Source of the DNA: Vibrio sonorensis
GTDB lineage: Bacteria; Pseudomonadota; Gammaproteobacteria; Enterobacterales; Vibrionaceae
DNA: 64,000 bases
Assembly: GCF_001854765.1 (NCBI RefSeq)
Contig: NZ_LJJE01000129.1
Span: 1 to 64,000, forward strand
Direction of reading: 5' to 3'
The notes under the pieces are model-generated. The model saw only the letters and a program-made list of their open reading frames with translations, was not told where the DNA came from and made no database searches. A program made the position numbers and the translations under genes. This document shows positions 18,327-27,141 of this stretch, in pieces; position 1 is the first letter of the stretch; the number at the start of each line of letters is the position of its first letter.

Positions 18327-18344
18327 TGTAAACTTGATGTTACA
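18327..18344 (-). promoter_or_regulatory. TyrR box, aroF-distal
   Basis: The 18-mer TGTAAA-N6-GTTACA has one mismatch to the TyrR consensus. It is centred about 108 bp from the proximal box. Two near-perfect boxes in one 190-bp region, ahead of aroF-tyrA, make tyrosine-TyrR repression likely. A third, weaker CGTAAA-N6 half-site is at 18305. Confidence 0.7.
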
Positions 18345-18455
18345 CCTTACACTAAATTCCCTTTCCCTATTCGCATACTATTCCCCCTACCGCACTTGTG
18401 CCTTTTCTTCTCAAATAAGGTTAGAATAAAGCCCTCACTCTCTATGGGCCAGCTT

Positions 18456-20126
18456 ATGGATCTGATCCTTTCTTTACTGCAACAGATGTGTGTTTACTTA
18501 GTACTGGCTTATATGCTGAGTAAAACCCCCATTTTTTTGCCGCTTCTCAGCATTTCTAATCGCTTAAGCCACAAAGTAAGTGTCTATGTCCTTTTTTCTC
18601 TCTTTTGCATTATGGGCACCTATTTTGGTTTACAGATAAACGACGCTATCGCCAACACTAGAGCGATCGGTGCTGTTATGGGGGGGCTATTTGGAGGGCC
18701 GGTAGTCGGCTTTTTTGTTGGCCTTACAGGGGGATTACATCGATATACTCTAGGAGGGTTTACGGATGTAGCCTGCGCGATTTCAACCACCGCAGAAGGT
18801 TTGATCGGTGGTTTACTGCATACTTACCTGCTGAGAAAAGGCAAAGGCATTCTTCTCTTTAGCCCTAGTATTGTATTCGCCGTAACCCTAGTTGCCGAAA
18901 TCGTCCAAATGGCGATCATTCTCATTGTCGCTAAACCTTTCGACCAAGCCTACAGCTTAGTTTCTGCTATTGCCGCCCCAATGATCATCGCCAATTCAGT
19001 GGGTGCTGCGCTGTTTATGAGCATACTGCAAGACCGCAAAACTATTTTCGAAGAGTACTCTGCCACGTTTTCTAAGCGGGCACTGAATATTGCAGAGCGT
19101 TCTGTCGGTATATTGGCTTCTGGCTTTAATAGTCAAAACGCCGAAAAAATCGCGCGTATTGTCTACGAAGAAACCAGTGTTGGAGCGGTATCTATTACTG
19201 ATGATGAAAAAATACTCGCCTTTGTCGGAATTGGCGATGACCACCACAAGCCAGAAACTCCAATTTCTTCGCAAAGTACTCTAGAGGCGATTGAAAAAAA
19301 CAACATCATCTATCTCGATGGCAAAGATAAACCATATCAATGTTCGATTTCCAAGGATTGTAAACTGGGGTCTGCTTTAATCATTCCTCTACGTACCGGA
19401 GACAAGGTTATTGGTACTATTAAGCTATACGAACCCAAGCGAAAGCTATTTTCCACCATCAATATGTCCATGGCTCAGGGGATTGCTCAGTTGCTTTCTA
19501 GCCAAATTCTGTACGGCGACTATCAACAAAAGCAAACCTTACTTTCACAGGCCGAAATCAAGCTATTACACGCACAAGTCAATCCACATTTTTTGTTTAA
19601 CGCCTTAAACACTATCAGTGCCGTCATTCGCCGCGAACCAAGCAAAGCAAGAGAGTTAATCCAGCATCTCTCTCAATTTTTCCGCAGCAACCTGAAACAG
19701 AACGTTGAAACTGTCACACTAAGAGAAGAACTGGCCCACGTCAGCGCATATCTAACAATAGAAAAAGCCCGTTTTGCCGATCGTCTTGAAGTCGACATCG
19801 ATATTGATAGTGAACTTTTGGATAAAAAACTCCCCACCTTTACATTGCAGCCTCTGGTTGAGAATGCGATCAAACACGGGACTTCTAATCTATTGGAAAG
19901 CGGAGAAATCCGAATTTTCAGTCAAGAAGTCAGCAACGGGATAAAAATAGTGGTTGAAGACAATGCTGGTTGTTATCAAAAGCCAGAACAGGGCCATAGT
20001 GGCTTAGGCATGGAAATTGTCGATAAACGCCTTTCCAATATGTTTGGTAGAATCGCGTCCCTTGAAATTGATTCCATGCCCAATAAGTACACAAGGATGA
20101 GTTTCGTGATCCCAAATCACGAATGA
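18456..20126 (+). CDS. btsS: Sensor histidine kinase BtsS (LytS/YehU family)
   Basis: Membrane sensor kinase; the E. coli homologue BtsS binds extracellular pyruvate. The 556-residue protein has a 5TM-LYT membrane domain (about 1-195), a GAF domain (about 210-345), a His_kinase domain with the phospho-acceptor segment AQVNPHFLFNALNT (about 370) and an HATPase domain with NAIKHG near 470. The family starts at MDLILSLLQQ, so I prefer ATG 18456 to 18444 or 18396; no strong ribosome-binding site decides this. btsR follows 15 bases later. Confidence 0.9.
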   Translation: MDLILSLLQQMCVYLVLAYMLSKTPIFLPLLSISNRLSHKVSVYVLFSLFCIMGTYFGLQINDAIANTRAIGAVMGGLFGGPVVGFFVGLTGGLHRYTLGGFTDVACAISTTAEGLIGGLLHTYLLRKGKGILLFSPSIVFAVTLVAEIVQMAIILIVAKPFDQAYSLVSAIAAPMIIANSVGAALFMSILQDRKTIFEEYSATFSKRALNIAERSVGILASGFNSQNAEKIARIVYEETSVGAVSITDDEKILAFVGIGDDHHKPETPISSQSTLEAIEKNNIIYLDGKDKPYQCSISKDCKLGSALIIPLRTGDKVIGTIKLYEPKRKLFSTINMSMAQGIAQLLSSQILYGDYQQKQTLLSQAEIKLLHAQVNPHFLFNALNTISAVIRREPSKARELIQHLSQFFRSNLKQNVETVTLREELAHVSAYLTIEKARFADRLEVDIDIDSELLDKKLPTFTLQPLVENAIKHGTSNLLESGEIRIFSQEVSNGIKIVVEDNAGCYQKPEQGHSGLGMEIVDKRLSNMFGRIASLEIDSMPNKYTRMSFVIPNHE

Positions 20127-20141
20127 GGATAAGGTAATAAA

Positions 20142-20858
20142 ATGCTGTCAGCGTTAGTGATAGATGATGAACTTCTGGCTCGTGAAGAGTTAACGGAACT
20201 TCTTACCGAGAGCGGTAAAGTTGAAGTGATAGCACAAGCGAGCAATGCTATTGAAGGCCTCAAAAAGATCAATCACTTAAAGCCGGATGTGGTATTTCTC
20301 GATATTCAAATGCCCCAAGTGACTGGTATTGAACTACTGGGGATGCTCGATCCTGATACCATGCCTAAAGTGGTTTTTGTCACCGCCTATGACCAGTATG
20401 CGATCCAAGCATTTGAAGACAACGCGTTCGACTATCTACTCAAGCCTGTTGATGAAAACAGGCTAGATAAAACACTTGATAGACTCAACAAACAGCAAAG
20501 CCACCAGCCAGACCTTGCAAAGCTAGCCCCTATACAGCTGGACCAAGTGCCTTGCGTTGGTCACAATCGCATAGTGATTATCGCGACCAAGGAAGTGGAA
20601 CTGGCCTACAGTGATCTCTCTGGTGTACAAGTTGTCACAAATAACCAAAAAGCCACCAGCCAATTGACCCTGAAAGTGCTAGAAGAAAAAACACACTTAG
20701 TTCGTTGCCACCGACAATACTTGGTCAACATAAAAGCAATTAAAGAGATAAAACTGTTAGAAAACGGACTGGCTGAGATCGTTACCGTTAGCGACAACTT
20801 AGTTCCTGTCAGTCGTCGCTACCTAAAAACACTAAAAGAGATGCTGGGTTTTCATTAG
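20142..20858 (+). CDS. btsR: LytTR response regulator BtsR (YehT family)
   Basis: Partner of BtsS. The 238-residue protein has a receiver domain with phosphorylatable Asp in PDVVFLDIQMPQ (about 52), the conserved TAYD and LLKPVD elements, and a C-terminal LytTR DNA-binding domain (about 135-236, with THLVRCHRQYLVNIK). In E. coli BtsR activates the pyruvate transporter gene btsT through direct repeats ACC(G/A)CT(C/T)A. Copies of that sequence occur upstream of cstA in this window. The stop overlaps the convergent nagZ end by four bases. Confidence 0.92.
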   Translation: MLSALVIDDELLAREELTELLTESGKVEVIAQASNAIEGLKKINHLKPDVVFLDIQMPQVTGIELLGMLDPDTMPKVVFVTAYDQYAIQAFEDNAFDYLLKPVDENRLDKTLDRLNKQQSHQPDLAKLAPIQLDQVPCVGHNRIVIIATKEVELAYSDLSGVQVVTNNQKATSQLTLKVLEEKTHLVRCHRQYLVNIKAIKEIKLLENGLAEIVTVSDNLVPVSRRYLKTLKEMLGFH

Positions 20859-21856
20859 CAGTGGTTTTGCCATTCATCCATCACTTTTTGCATTGCCTTA
20901 CTCGCCTCTTTCCATTCAGTGGTGAGTTTTAGCTCGCTGAAAGTGAAGCTCTTGCCGCGCAACAACTGATTGGCCACAGGCGTTTCCATAATAGGAAGAT
21001 GATCCAGCACTTCAATTTGAGCGTCTCTTTGGTTGCATACCAAAATCATATCGCACCCCGCTACCAAAGCCTGATGAGAGCGCGCGGCAGGGCTTCCCAT
21101 CACCGTAGCACCTTCCATAGTAAGATCGTCCGAGAAGATAATACCTTTAAATCCTAGCTTCTCTCTTAAGATGGTTTTCAACCAGAACTCCGAGCCACTT
21201 GCAGGCTGGTCGTCATAGTGTGGGTAAATCACATGAGCGGGCATCATAGCATCTAAGGTTCCAGCTTGGATCTGAGCTTTAAACACTGCCATATCCCGCT
21301 CAAAAATATCACTCCGACCGTCTACTGGCGTCTCAAGGTGAGAATCCGCTACCACGCCACCGTGACCAGGAAAGTGCTTGCCAGTCGTCGACATACCTAT
21401 GGCTTTCATTCCTCGCATATACGCCGTACTCAGTTTGACAATGGTATCGGTGTCTTCGCCAAATGCTCGACTGCGAATCGCCTTACAGTCATATCCCATA
21501 TCTAACACTGGCGCAAAACTCAGGTCGACGTCGTGAGCAATAAGTTCTGCCGCCATCAACCAACCGCCTTGTTGCGCAAGCTGTTCTCCCTCTGCGTGGC
21601 GACCATATGCCTGAGCGGGCGGGATCAAAGAGAAGCCTTGTTTAAATCTCTGGACTAATCCACCTTCCTGATCCACACCAATTAAGATGGGACGTTTGGC
21701 CGCTTCGCGAATAGAGCGGTTGAGCTCAATCAACTGTTCGTTATCGTGGTAGTTTCGAGCAAACAGGATGACGCCACCAACGGTTGGATGAGCGATAATT
21801 TCTTTGTCTTCTGCAGTCAGCTCGTACCCAGCTACATCAACCCACAATGGTCCCAT
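20855..21856 (-). CDS. nagZ: Beta-N-acetylhexosaminidase NagZ
   Basis: Cytosolic GH3 enzyme that removes GlcNAc from anhydro-muropeptides during cell-wall recycling and so affects AmpC induction. The 333-residue protein shows the GH3 signature KHFPGHGGV (about 160) with the catalytic Asp/His in ADSHLETP and the nucleophile region FSDDLTMEG (about 246). No signal peptide, as expected for NagZ. It faces the anmK-murQ pair across a 149-bp divergent promoter region, so three recycling enzymes sit together. Confidence 0.95.
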   Translation of the reverse strand: MGPLWVDVAGYELTAEDKEIIAHPTVGGVILFARNYHDNEQLIELNRSIREAAKRPILIGVDQEGGLVQRFKQGFSLIPPAQAYGRHAEGEQLAQQGGWLMAAELIAHDVDLSFAPVLDMGYDCKAIRSRAFGEDTDTIVKLSTAYMRGMKAIGMSTTGKHFPGHGGVVADSHLETPVDGRSDIFERDMAVFKAQIQAGTLDAMMPAHVIYPHYDDQPASGSEFWLKTILREKLGFKGIIFSDDLTMEGATVMGSPAARSHQALVAGCDMILVCNQRDAQIEVLDHLPIMETPVANQLLRGKSFTFSELKLTTEWKEASKAMQKVMDEWQNHC

Positions 21857-22005
21857 GTTTAAATCCTCTTGTCCTAACTTGCCATTTCAGTTGTCAATGA
21901 CGACACTTGAACACGCATGTTAGCACTAGATGAAAAAAATAGTGAGAGTGTGTCTATTTTTACTGGTAAATTAGAAAGATAACCTGAGATAGAGTTTGTA
22001 GATTC

Positions 22006-23114
22006 ATGAGTAGAGAGCGCTTTATTGGTGTAATGTCTGGTACGAGTATGGACAGTATCGACACCGTTTTAGTCGAATTTGAAAATGGCGTTCCCAAAGA
22101 GTTATGCGCCAACGACTACCCGTTCCCCAGTAGCCTTAAACAAGAATTGCTCGACATCTGTTTAGGTCAGCCAACCAACTTAGCAACGGTAGGTCGACTA
22201 GATCATCAGTTAGGCCAACTCTTTTCCGATGCGATCTTAGCCCTGCTGGCCAAAGCGAATATCTCAGCTTCAGAGATCACTGCGGTGGGAAATCACGGAC
22301 AAACCGTTTACCACCATCCCCACGGTGAATCCCCTTTTACTATTCAGTTGGGCGATGCCAATATTATCGCCGCTAAAACAGGAATCACCACTATCGCCGA
22401 TTTTCGTCGCAAAGATATGGCACTAGGTGGACAAGGCGCTCCCTTGGTTCCTGCCTTTCATCAAGCCGTTTTTGCCGCAAAAGATTCGAGCGTGGTGATA
22501 CTCAATATCGGTGGGATAGCCAACATTTCAGTACTTCAACCAAATCAGGCCACCATAGGCTACGATACCGGACCGGGAAATATGCTGATGGATGCTTGGA
22601 TATCCCAAAGCTTGAACCAAGCCTACGACAAAGATGGCGCTTGGGCTAAACAGGCCGAGTCGATCCCGACTTACTCAGCACCCTATTAAGTGACCCTTAT
22701 CTATCCGCTCCCTACCCAAAGAGTACCGGACGGGAACATTACAACCTGCCTTGGCTAAAACAGCAGTTACAGGGACGAACTCTTGAAGACATTGATGTTC
22801 AAAGAACTTTATGTGAATTTACTGCCCGTTCTATTTCAGATCAAATTGCCCATTTTAAGTACGGCAATAACCCCAAAGTACTGGTTTGTGGCGGTGGTGC
22901 TAACAACACCTTATTAATGGATCGCTTAACAGACTTATTGCCACACTGGTCGGTAGCCACAACCGACCACTATGGTATTAAGAGTGACAATATGGAAGCG
23001 ATCGCGTTTGCATGGCTGGCACAGCGACGATGGCACGGACTGCCAAGTAACTTACCCGAAGTTACCGGAGCAAGCCAAACCGCTTCTCTCGGCGTCCTTT
23101 ACCACGCTAACTAA
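22006..23114 (+). pseudogene. anmK: Anhydro-N-acetylmuramic acid kinase AnmK, frameshifted
   Basis: Converts 1,6-anhydro-MurNAc to MurNAc-6-phosphate in peptidoglycan recycling. The first 220 residues carry GTSMDS (11-16), GNHGQT (about 95) and the GPGNMLMDAW motif. The frame then ends early at 22689. The rest, including VLVCGGGANN and SDNMEAIAFAWL, continues in another frame to 23114. One G added at AAACAGGCCG (about 22653) gives KQGRVDPDLLSTLLSDPY and a 369-residue protein, the normal length. The downstream murQ uses the product of this enzyme, so a true loss would block the pathway. Confidence 0.9.
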
Positions 23115-23138
23115 CCGTCTTAAAAGATAGGAATCAAC

Positions 23139-24068
23139 ATGACCAATGACGCTCTTATTTCTGCACTGTCGAAACTGGTATCGGAAGGAAGAAATCCCGA
23201 CACTATGGATATCGACCTGTTACCCGCTATCGACATCGTCAAACGAATTAACGAGCAGGATAAACAGGTTCCCATAGCGATCGAAAACGTATTACCTGAG
23301 ATAGCTCAAGCTGTTGATTTGATAACCGACACCTTTAAGCGAGGAGGTAGGCTTATCTATATCGGTGCTGGTACAAGTGGCCGCTTAGGGGTACTTGACG
23401 CTTCAGAATGCCCACCAACATTTGGCGTGTCTGATCAGATGGTCATAGGTTTGATTGCCGGCGGCAAAGACGCCATGTTTAAAGCGAAAGAAGGCGCTGA
23501 AGATTCCACAAGCCTAGGTCAAAGTGACCTCAAACAGCTTGCCATTTCTGATAAAGACGTGGTTGTTGGTATCGCGGCGAGCGGACGTACCCCCTATGTA
23601 ATCGGGGCTCTAGAATATGCCAATACTCAAGGTTCTGGAACGGTCGCCGTTTCTTGTAACCCCTCTTCGCCCATCGCTGAAATTGCTGACGTGGCAATTA
23701 GTCCCCTTGTAGGCCCAGAAGCCCTGACAGGCTCAACTCGATTAAAATCGGGGACCGCACAAAAACTGGTTCTGAACATGCTGACCACTGCTAGCATGAT
23801 TCGATTGGGAAAGAGCTATCAAAATTTGATGGTAGATGTAAAAGCAACCAATGAAAAACTGGTCGCTAGAGCGGCTCGCATTGTAATGCAAGCGACAGAT
23901 TGCGACAAAGAGACAGCAGTTAACACTCTTGAACAGACGGACTATGACGTCAAACTGACCATTTTGATGCTGTTGACCGGATTAGATAAGACGACAGCCC
24001 AAGCCCAGCTTAACAAGAGTAACGGTTTCTTGCGCACGGCTGTCGAAAACAACCCGCCGTCTAATTGA
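23139..24068 (+). CDS. murQ: N-acetylmuramic acid 6-phosphate etherase MurQ
   Basis: Splits MurNAc-6-phosphate into GlcNAc-6-phosphate and D-lactate. The 309-residue SIS-domain protein has the signature GAGTSGRLGVLDASECPPTF (about 77-96) and KSGTAQKLVLNMLTT (about 205). A UBA-like C-terminal helical region is present, as in E. coli MurQ. It starts 24 bases after anmK and is probably co-transcribed. No murP PTS gene is adjacent. The 3' end overlaps the convergent DUF3179 gene by eight bases. Confidence 0.95.
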   Translation: MTNDALISALSKLVSEGRNPDTMDIDLLPAIDIVKRINEQDKQVPIAIENVLPEIAQAVDLITDTFKRGGRLIYIGAGTSGRLGVLDASECPPTFGVSDQMVIGLIAGGKDAMFKAKEGAEDSTSLGQSDLKQLAISDKDVVVGIAASGRTPYVIGALEYANTQGSGTVAVSCNPSSPIAEIADVAISPLVGPEALTGSTRLKSGTAQKLVLNMLTTASMIRLGKSYQNLMVDVKATNEKLVARAARIVMQATDCDKETAVNTLEQTDYDVKLTILMLLTGLDKTTAQAQLNKSNGFLRTAVENNPPSN

Positions 24069-24984
24069 GCTGCCAGAGCTCTGTTGAGGGATAAAAAGCT
24101 TGCCAAGCAAACCAGAAGACCATAACAGATGGCACTATCTCGCCATTTTCGGTGACCACCAAAGGCATACGAGTTTTAGGATCAAAAGAGACTTTAATTC
24201 GTTTGCCTTGTACTTGGTCTTCTAAAGAGAGTGCTTGGTCTAATCCGCTAATTTGGTAAGCCTTAGCACGATCATCGATCAGTACACCCAATACCCAAGA
24301 TTTCGCAGGTAACTCATTTCGATTAGATGGGACAGGAAACATAGGAGAATCCGATTGGAAATAAGAGTAGTAGGCATTAGCAAAGTAATTGCGGTTAAAT
24401 CCTGTATCTAATGACAGCACTAAACTCTGGGGATAGTTTTCCTTCCAAGCTTTCCACGTCATTTGATGACTGGGCAACCAATTGAGACGCGCACCTTTTT
24501 CTTTTCCCGAGACAGATTTAAGACCGAGTTGACTCCATAGCGATTCAGTTTGTCTGTCATACATAAGAACATCACTCTGATAGAGAAGTCCGGAAACGCC
24601 AAACGTTCGCTTAGTACCATTCACCTCACCGTCAAACACCATTCCAGTACCGCATAAAGGGCAATAAGTGATCACAACGGTTTTGTCTTGGAACTCGTCA
24701 TTGACAATTTCGTGCCAAATTAGGATCCGCAGTGGATAAGCCTTGGAAACACCATTGATTGTTACCCCCATAACCACGTCATCGTCGTGAAGATACGTAA
24801 CCTTATCGGCAGAAGTAAATTTGGGGTTATCAATGGCTGGAATGCCATCTTTTGGCGGGCCGCCTGCTAAAATCAAATCAGAATCAACAAGCGCATTGTT
24901 AAGGTCAAATCCGTTTAAGGTTTTGCCGTTACTTGAGGCTACGTGAACCAGTAGCCCCAAAAGTAAAATAGTCAGTCGAATCAT
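24061..24984 (-). CDS. DUF3179 domain protein, exported
   Basis: A 307-residue protein with a signal peptide (about 1-20). The DUF3179 core is recognisable from VVITYCPLCGTGMVFDGEV (about 103-121), with the conserved CPLC pair, and from GVSGLLYQSDVLMYDR. The function of the family is not known to me; the CxxC pair could bind metal or be redox active. A DUF2799 lipoprotein gene lies 32 bases upstream on the same strand, so they may form an operon. It converges on murQ with an eight-base overlap. Confidence 0.8.
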   Translation of the reverse strand: MIRLTILLLGLLVHVASSNGKTLNGFDLNNALVDSDLILAGGPPKDGIPAIDNPKFTSADKVTYLHDDDVVMGVTINGVSKAYPLRILIWHEIVNDEFQDKTVVITYCPLCGTGMVFDGEVNGTKRTFGVSGLLYQSDVLMYDRQTESLWSQLGLKSVSGKEKGARLNWLPSHQMTWKAWKENYPQSLVLSLDTGFNRNYFANAYYSYFQSDSPMFPVPSNRNELPAKSWVLGVLIDDRAKAYQISGLDQALSLEDQVQGKRIKVSFDPKTRMPLVVTENGEIVPSVMVFWFAWQAFYPSTELWQLN

Positions 24985-25016
24985 AGCGTCTTCTCCTTGT
25001 GAGAAGACAGACCGGA

Positions 25017-25349
25017 TTAGTGGGTGTAATCATTCCAACCGCGTTGCCACTCCATACGGAATTTCTGAGCCTCTTCCATTCCTTCACACACCCCTTCATA
25101 AACTTGGCCCGAGAGCCCTATTTGGTAGGCAAAATTAGGGTTACAATACTCTTTAACCCCTATTAAGTAGCCTTGATCATACTGGGCGCGTTGCTCACCA
25201 TTGACTGCCGCCATAGAACTATTAGAGCGCTCTGCATGTCCTCTGATCCCATCCTGATAGCCTTTTTGGTACCAATCACCTCCCGACTCATATTGAGTGG
25301 AACAGGCTGTAAGAGTTACTAGCATTGCGAATAACCACATTTTATTCAT
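25017..25349 (-). CDS. DUF2799 family lipoprotein
   Basis: A 110-residue precursor with a lipoprotein signal peptide and lipobox LTAC, giving a lipidated Cys near residue 16. The mature part shows the DUF2799 pattern: WYQKGYQDGIRG, YDQGYLIGVKEYC and GLSGQVYEGVC. Function unknown. It is divergent from cstA, and the five-repeat operator array upstream of cstA begins 40 bases from its start codon, so the array could affect both genes. Confidence 0.75.
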   Translation of the reverse strand: MNKMWLFAMLVTLTACSTQYESGGDWYQKGYQDGIRGHAERSNSSMAAVNGEQRAQYDQGYLIGVKEYCNPNFAYQIGLSGQVYEGVCEGMEEAQKFRMEWQRGWNDYTH

Positions 25350-25388
25350 TGTATTCTCTTCCGAAATTCAGGGACTTAATTTAATAAA

Positions 25389-25476
25389 ACCACTAAATCC
25401 ATCAGAATGCCACTCCGAGAACAAAAAAACCGCTTATCTAGCCTAGAGACCACTTAACAGGTAATACGACCACTCA
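25389..25476 (+). promoter_or_regulatory. Five-copy, 20-bp-period BtsR-like operator array
   Basis: Octamers start at exactly 25389 (ACCACTAA), 25409 (GCCACTCC), 25429 (ACCGCTTA), 25449 (ACCACTTA) and 25469 (ACCACTCA). The last three match the E. coli BtsR motif ACC(G/A)CT(C/T)A perfectly, the first in seven of eight and the second in six of eight positions. A 20-bp period puts all copies on one face of the helix, as LytTR activators require. It lies upstream of the likely cstA promoter, with btsSR 5 kb away. Binding is inferred. Confidence 0.8.
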
Positions 25477-25557
25477 CTCCTAAAGCGAATGTCACTCGAC
25501 CTCGTTGTTTATATTATCGAACATGAGCTTATTAAAATTGATTAAGGAAGAATCGCT

Positions 25558-27042
25558 ATGATGTGGTTTTTAACCTGTGTCGCTGCACTAATCGGCGGAT
25601 ACTTTATCTACGGTGCCTTTGTTGAAAAAATCTTCGGCATCAACGAAAAACGTCAAACTCCAGCACACACTAAAGGTGATGGCGTGGACTTTGTACCAAT
25701 GTCGACCAAAAAAGTCTACTTAGTTCAGCTTCTAAACATTGCTGGCGTTGGCCCAATTTTTGGTCCGATTATGGGTGCGCTATACGGTCCAGCTGCAATG
25801 CTCTGGATTGTTGTAGGCTGTATTTTTGCAGGTGCGGTCCACGACTACTTCTCTGGTATGTTGTCGGTACGCAACGGCGGAGCTTCGGTTCCAACTATCA
25901 CTGGTAAGTATCTAGGCAATGGCGCAAAACACTTTATGAACATCTTTGCCATTGTTCTACTACTGCTAGTCGGTGTCGTTTTCGTTTCTGCTCCAGCAGG
26001 TATGATCACTAACCTGATCAATGATCAAACTGACCTGACCGTAACTATGACCACTATGGTTGTAGCCATCTTTGCGTACTACATCATTGCGACAATCGTA
26101 CCGGTCGACAAGATCATTGGCCGCTTCTACCCGCTATTCGGCGCACTGCTTATCTTTATGTCGGTTGGCCTAATGACGGCTGTCGCCTTCTCTTCTGAGC
26201 ATACTGTTATGGGTAGCTTCGAAGTAAGCGATATGTTTACTAACATGAACCCGAATGACCTTCCACTTTGGCCTGCTCTATTTATCACCATTGCTTGTGG
26301 TGCAATTTCAGGCTTCCATGCAACTCAGTCTCCTCTTATGGCTCGCTGTATGGAAAATGAAAAGAACGGTCGCTTTGTCTTTTACGGAGCAATGATCGGC
26401 GAAGGTGTTATCGCTCTTATCTGGTGTGCAATTGCGCTTTCTTTCTTCGGCTCCTTAGACGCGCTTTCAGAAGCAGTGAAGAACGGCGGTCCAGGTAACG
26501 TGGTTTACAGCGCTTCCTTTGGTCTACTGGGTGTATTTGGCGGTATCGTTGCTTTCTTAGGAGTCGTGATCTTGCCTATCACTTCTGGTGATACTGCATT
26601 CCGCTCAAGCCGCCTAATTCTCGCTGAATACTTTGGCATGGAGCAAAAGACACTGCGCAATCGCCTACTGATGGCACTACCGCTGTTTGTGATTGGTGGC
26701 ATCCTAACCCAAGTAGATTTTGGTGTAATTTGGCGCTACTTCGGTTTTGCCAACCAATCAACGGCGGTAATGATGCTTTGGACAGCATCGGCATACTTGC
26801 TGCGCCATAACAAGCTTCACTGGATCACTACCGTACCGGCGATGTTTATGACAACAGTATGTGTCACCTTTATTCTAAACAATGCAACTTTAGGGTTTGG
26901 ATTACCAATCGTCACTTCAACTATTGCTGGTGTTCTGTTCGCAGTAACCGCAGCGGCATACGTAATTAAAACTTCAAAAGGTAAAGGGGAATCAGACTTG
27001 CCTAGCGAAGAGAAACCAAAAGGCGTCGCTGAAACTGCCTAG
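25558..27042 (+). CDS. cstA: CstA-family transporter (probable pyruvate/peptide uptake)
   Basis: Inner-membrane carbon-starvation protein family transporter of 494 residues, shorter than E. coli CstA or BtsT (about 700) but typical of the short form in Vibrio. Many hydrophobic helices are visible from residue 1 onwards. Family elements include PAHTKGDGVDFVP (about 36), GPIFGPIMGALYGP (about 66) and GFHATQSPL (about 255). AAGGAAG lies eight bases before the ATG. E. coli homologues take up pyruvate (BtsT) or pyruvate/peptides (CstA); the substrate here is not shown. The repeat array upstream suggests activation by BtsR. A T-A-rich TATATT/TATTAT near 25510-25517 may be the -10. Confidence 0.9.
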   Translation: MMWFLTCVAALIGGYFIYGAFVEKIFGINEKRQTPAHTKGDGVDFVPMSTKKVYLVQLLNIAGVGPIFGPIMGALYGPAAMLWIVVGCIFAGAVHDYFSGMLSVRNGGASVPTITGKYLGNGAKHFMNIFAIVLLLLVGVVFVSAPAGMITNLINDQTDLTVTMTTMVVAIFAYYIIATIVPVDKIIGRFYPLFGALLIFMSVGLMTAVAFSSEHTVMGSFEVSDMFTNMNPNDLPLWPALFITIACGAISGFHATQSPLMARCMENEKNGRFVFYGAMIGEGVIALIWCAIALSFFGSLDALSEAVKNGGPGNVVYSASFGLLGVFGGIVAFLGVVILPITSGDTAFRSSRLILAEYFGMEQKTLRNRLLMALPLFVIGGILTQVDFGVIWRYFGFANQSTAVMMLWTASAYLLRHNKLHWITTVPAMFMTTVCVTFILNNATLGFGLPIVTSTIAGVLFAVTAAAYVIKTSKGKGESDLPSEEKPKGVAETA

Positions 27043-27096
27043 TTTTCTTCACTTTTGGTCAGCTTATCTCGTTGACGAATAAGCAAGTAAAATAGA

Positions 27097-27121
27097 AAGG
27101 GGCTCCTAATCGGAGCCCCTT
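27097..27121. terminator. Terminator between cstA and ispH
   Basis: AAGGGGCTCC (27097-27106), 5-base loop, GGAGCCCCTT (27112-27121). A strong 10-bp stem; the flanking T and A runs are short. Probably serves both convergent genes. Confidence 0.75.
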
Positions 27122-27141
27122 AATTATATCTAAAGTTTTAC

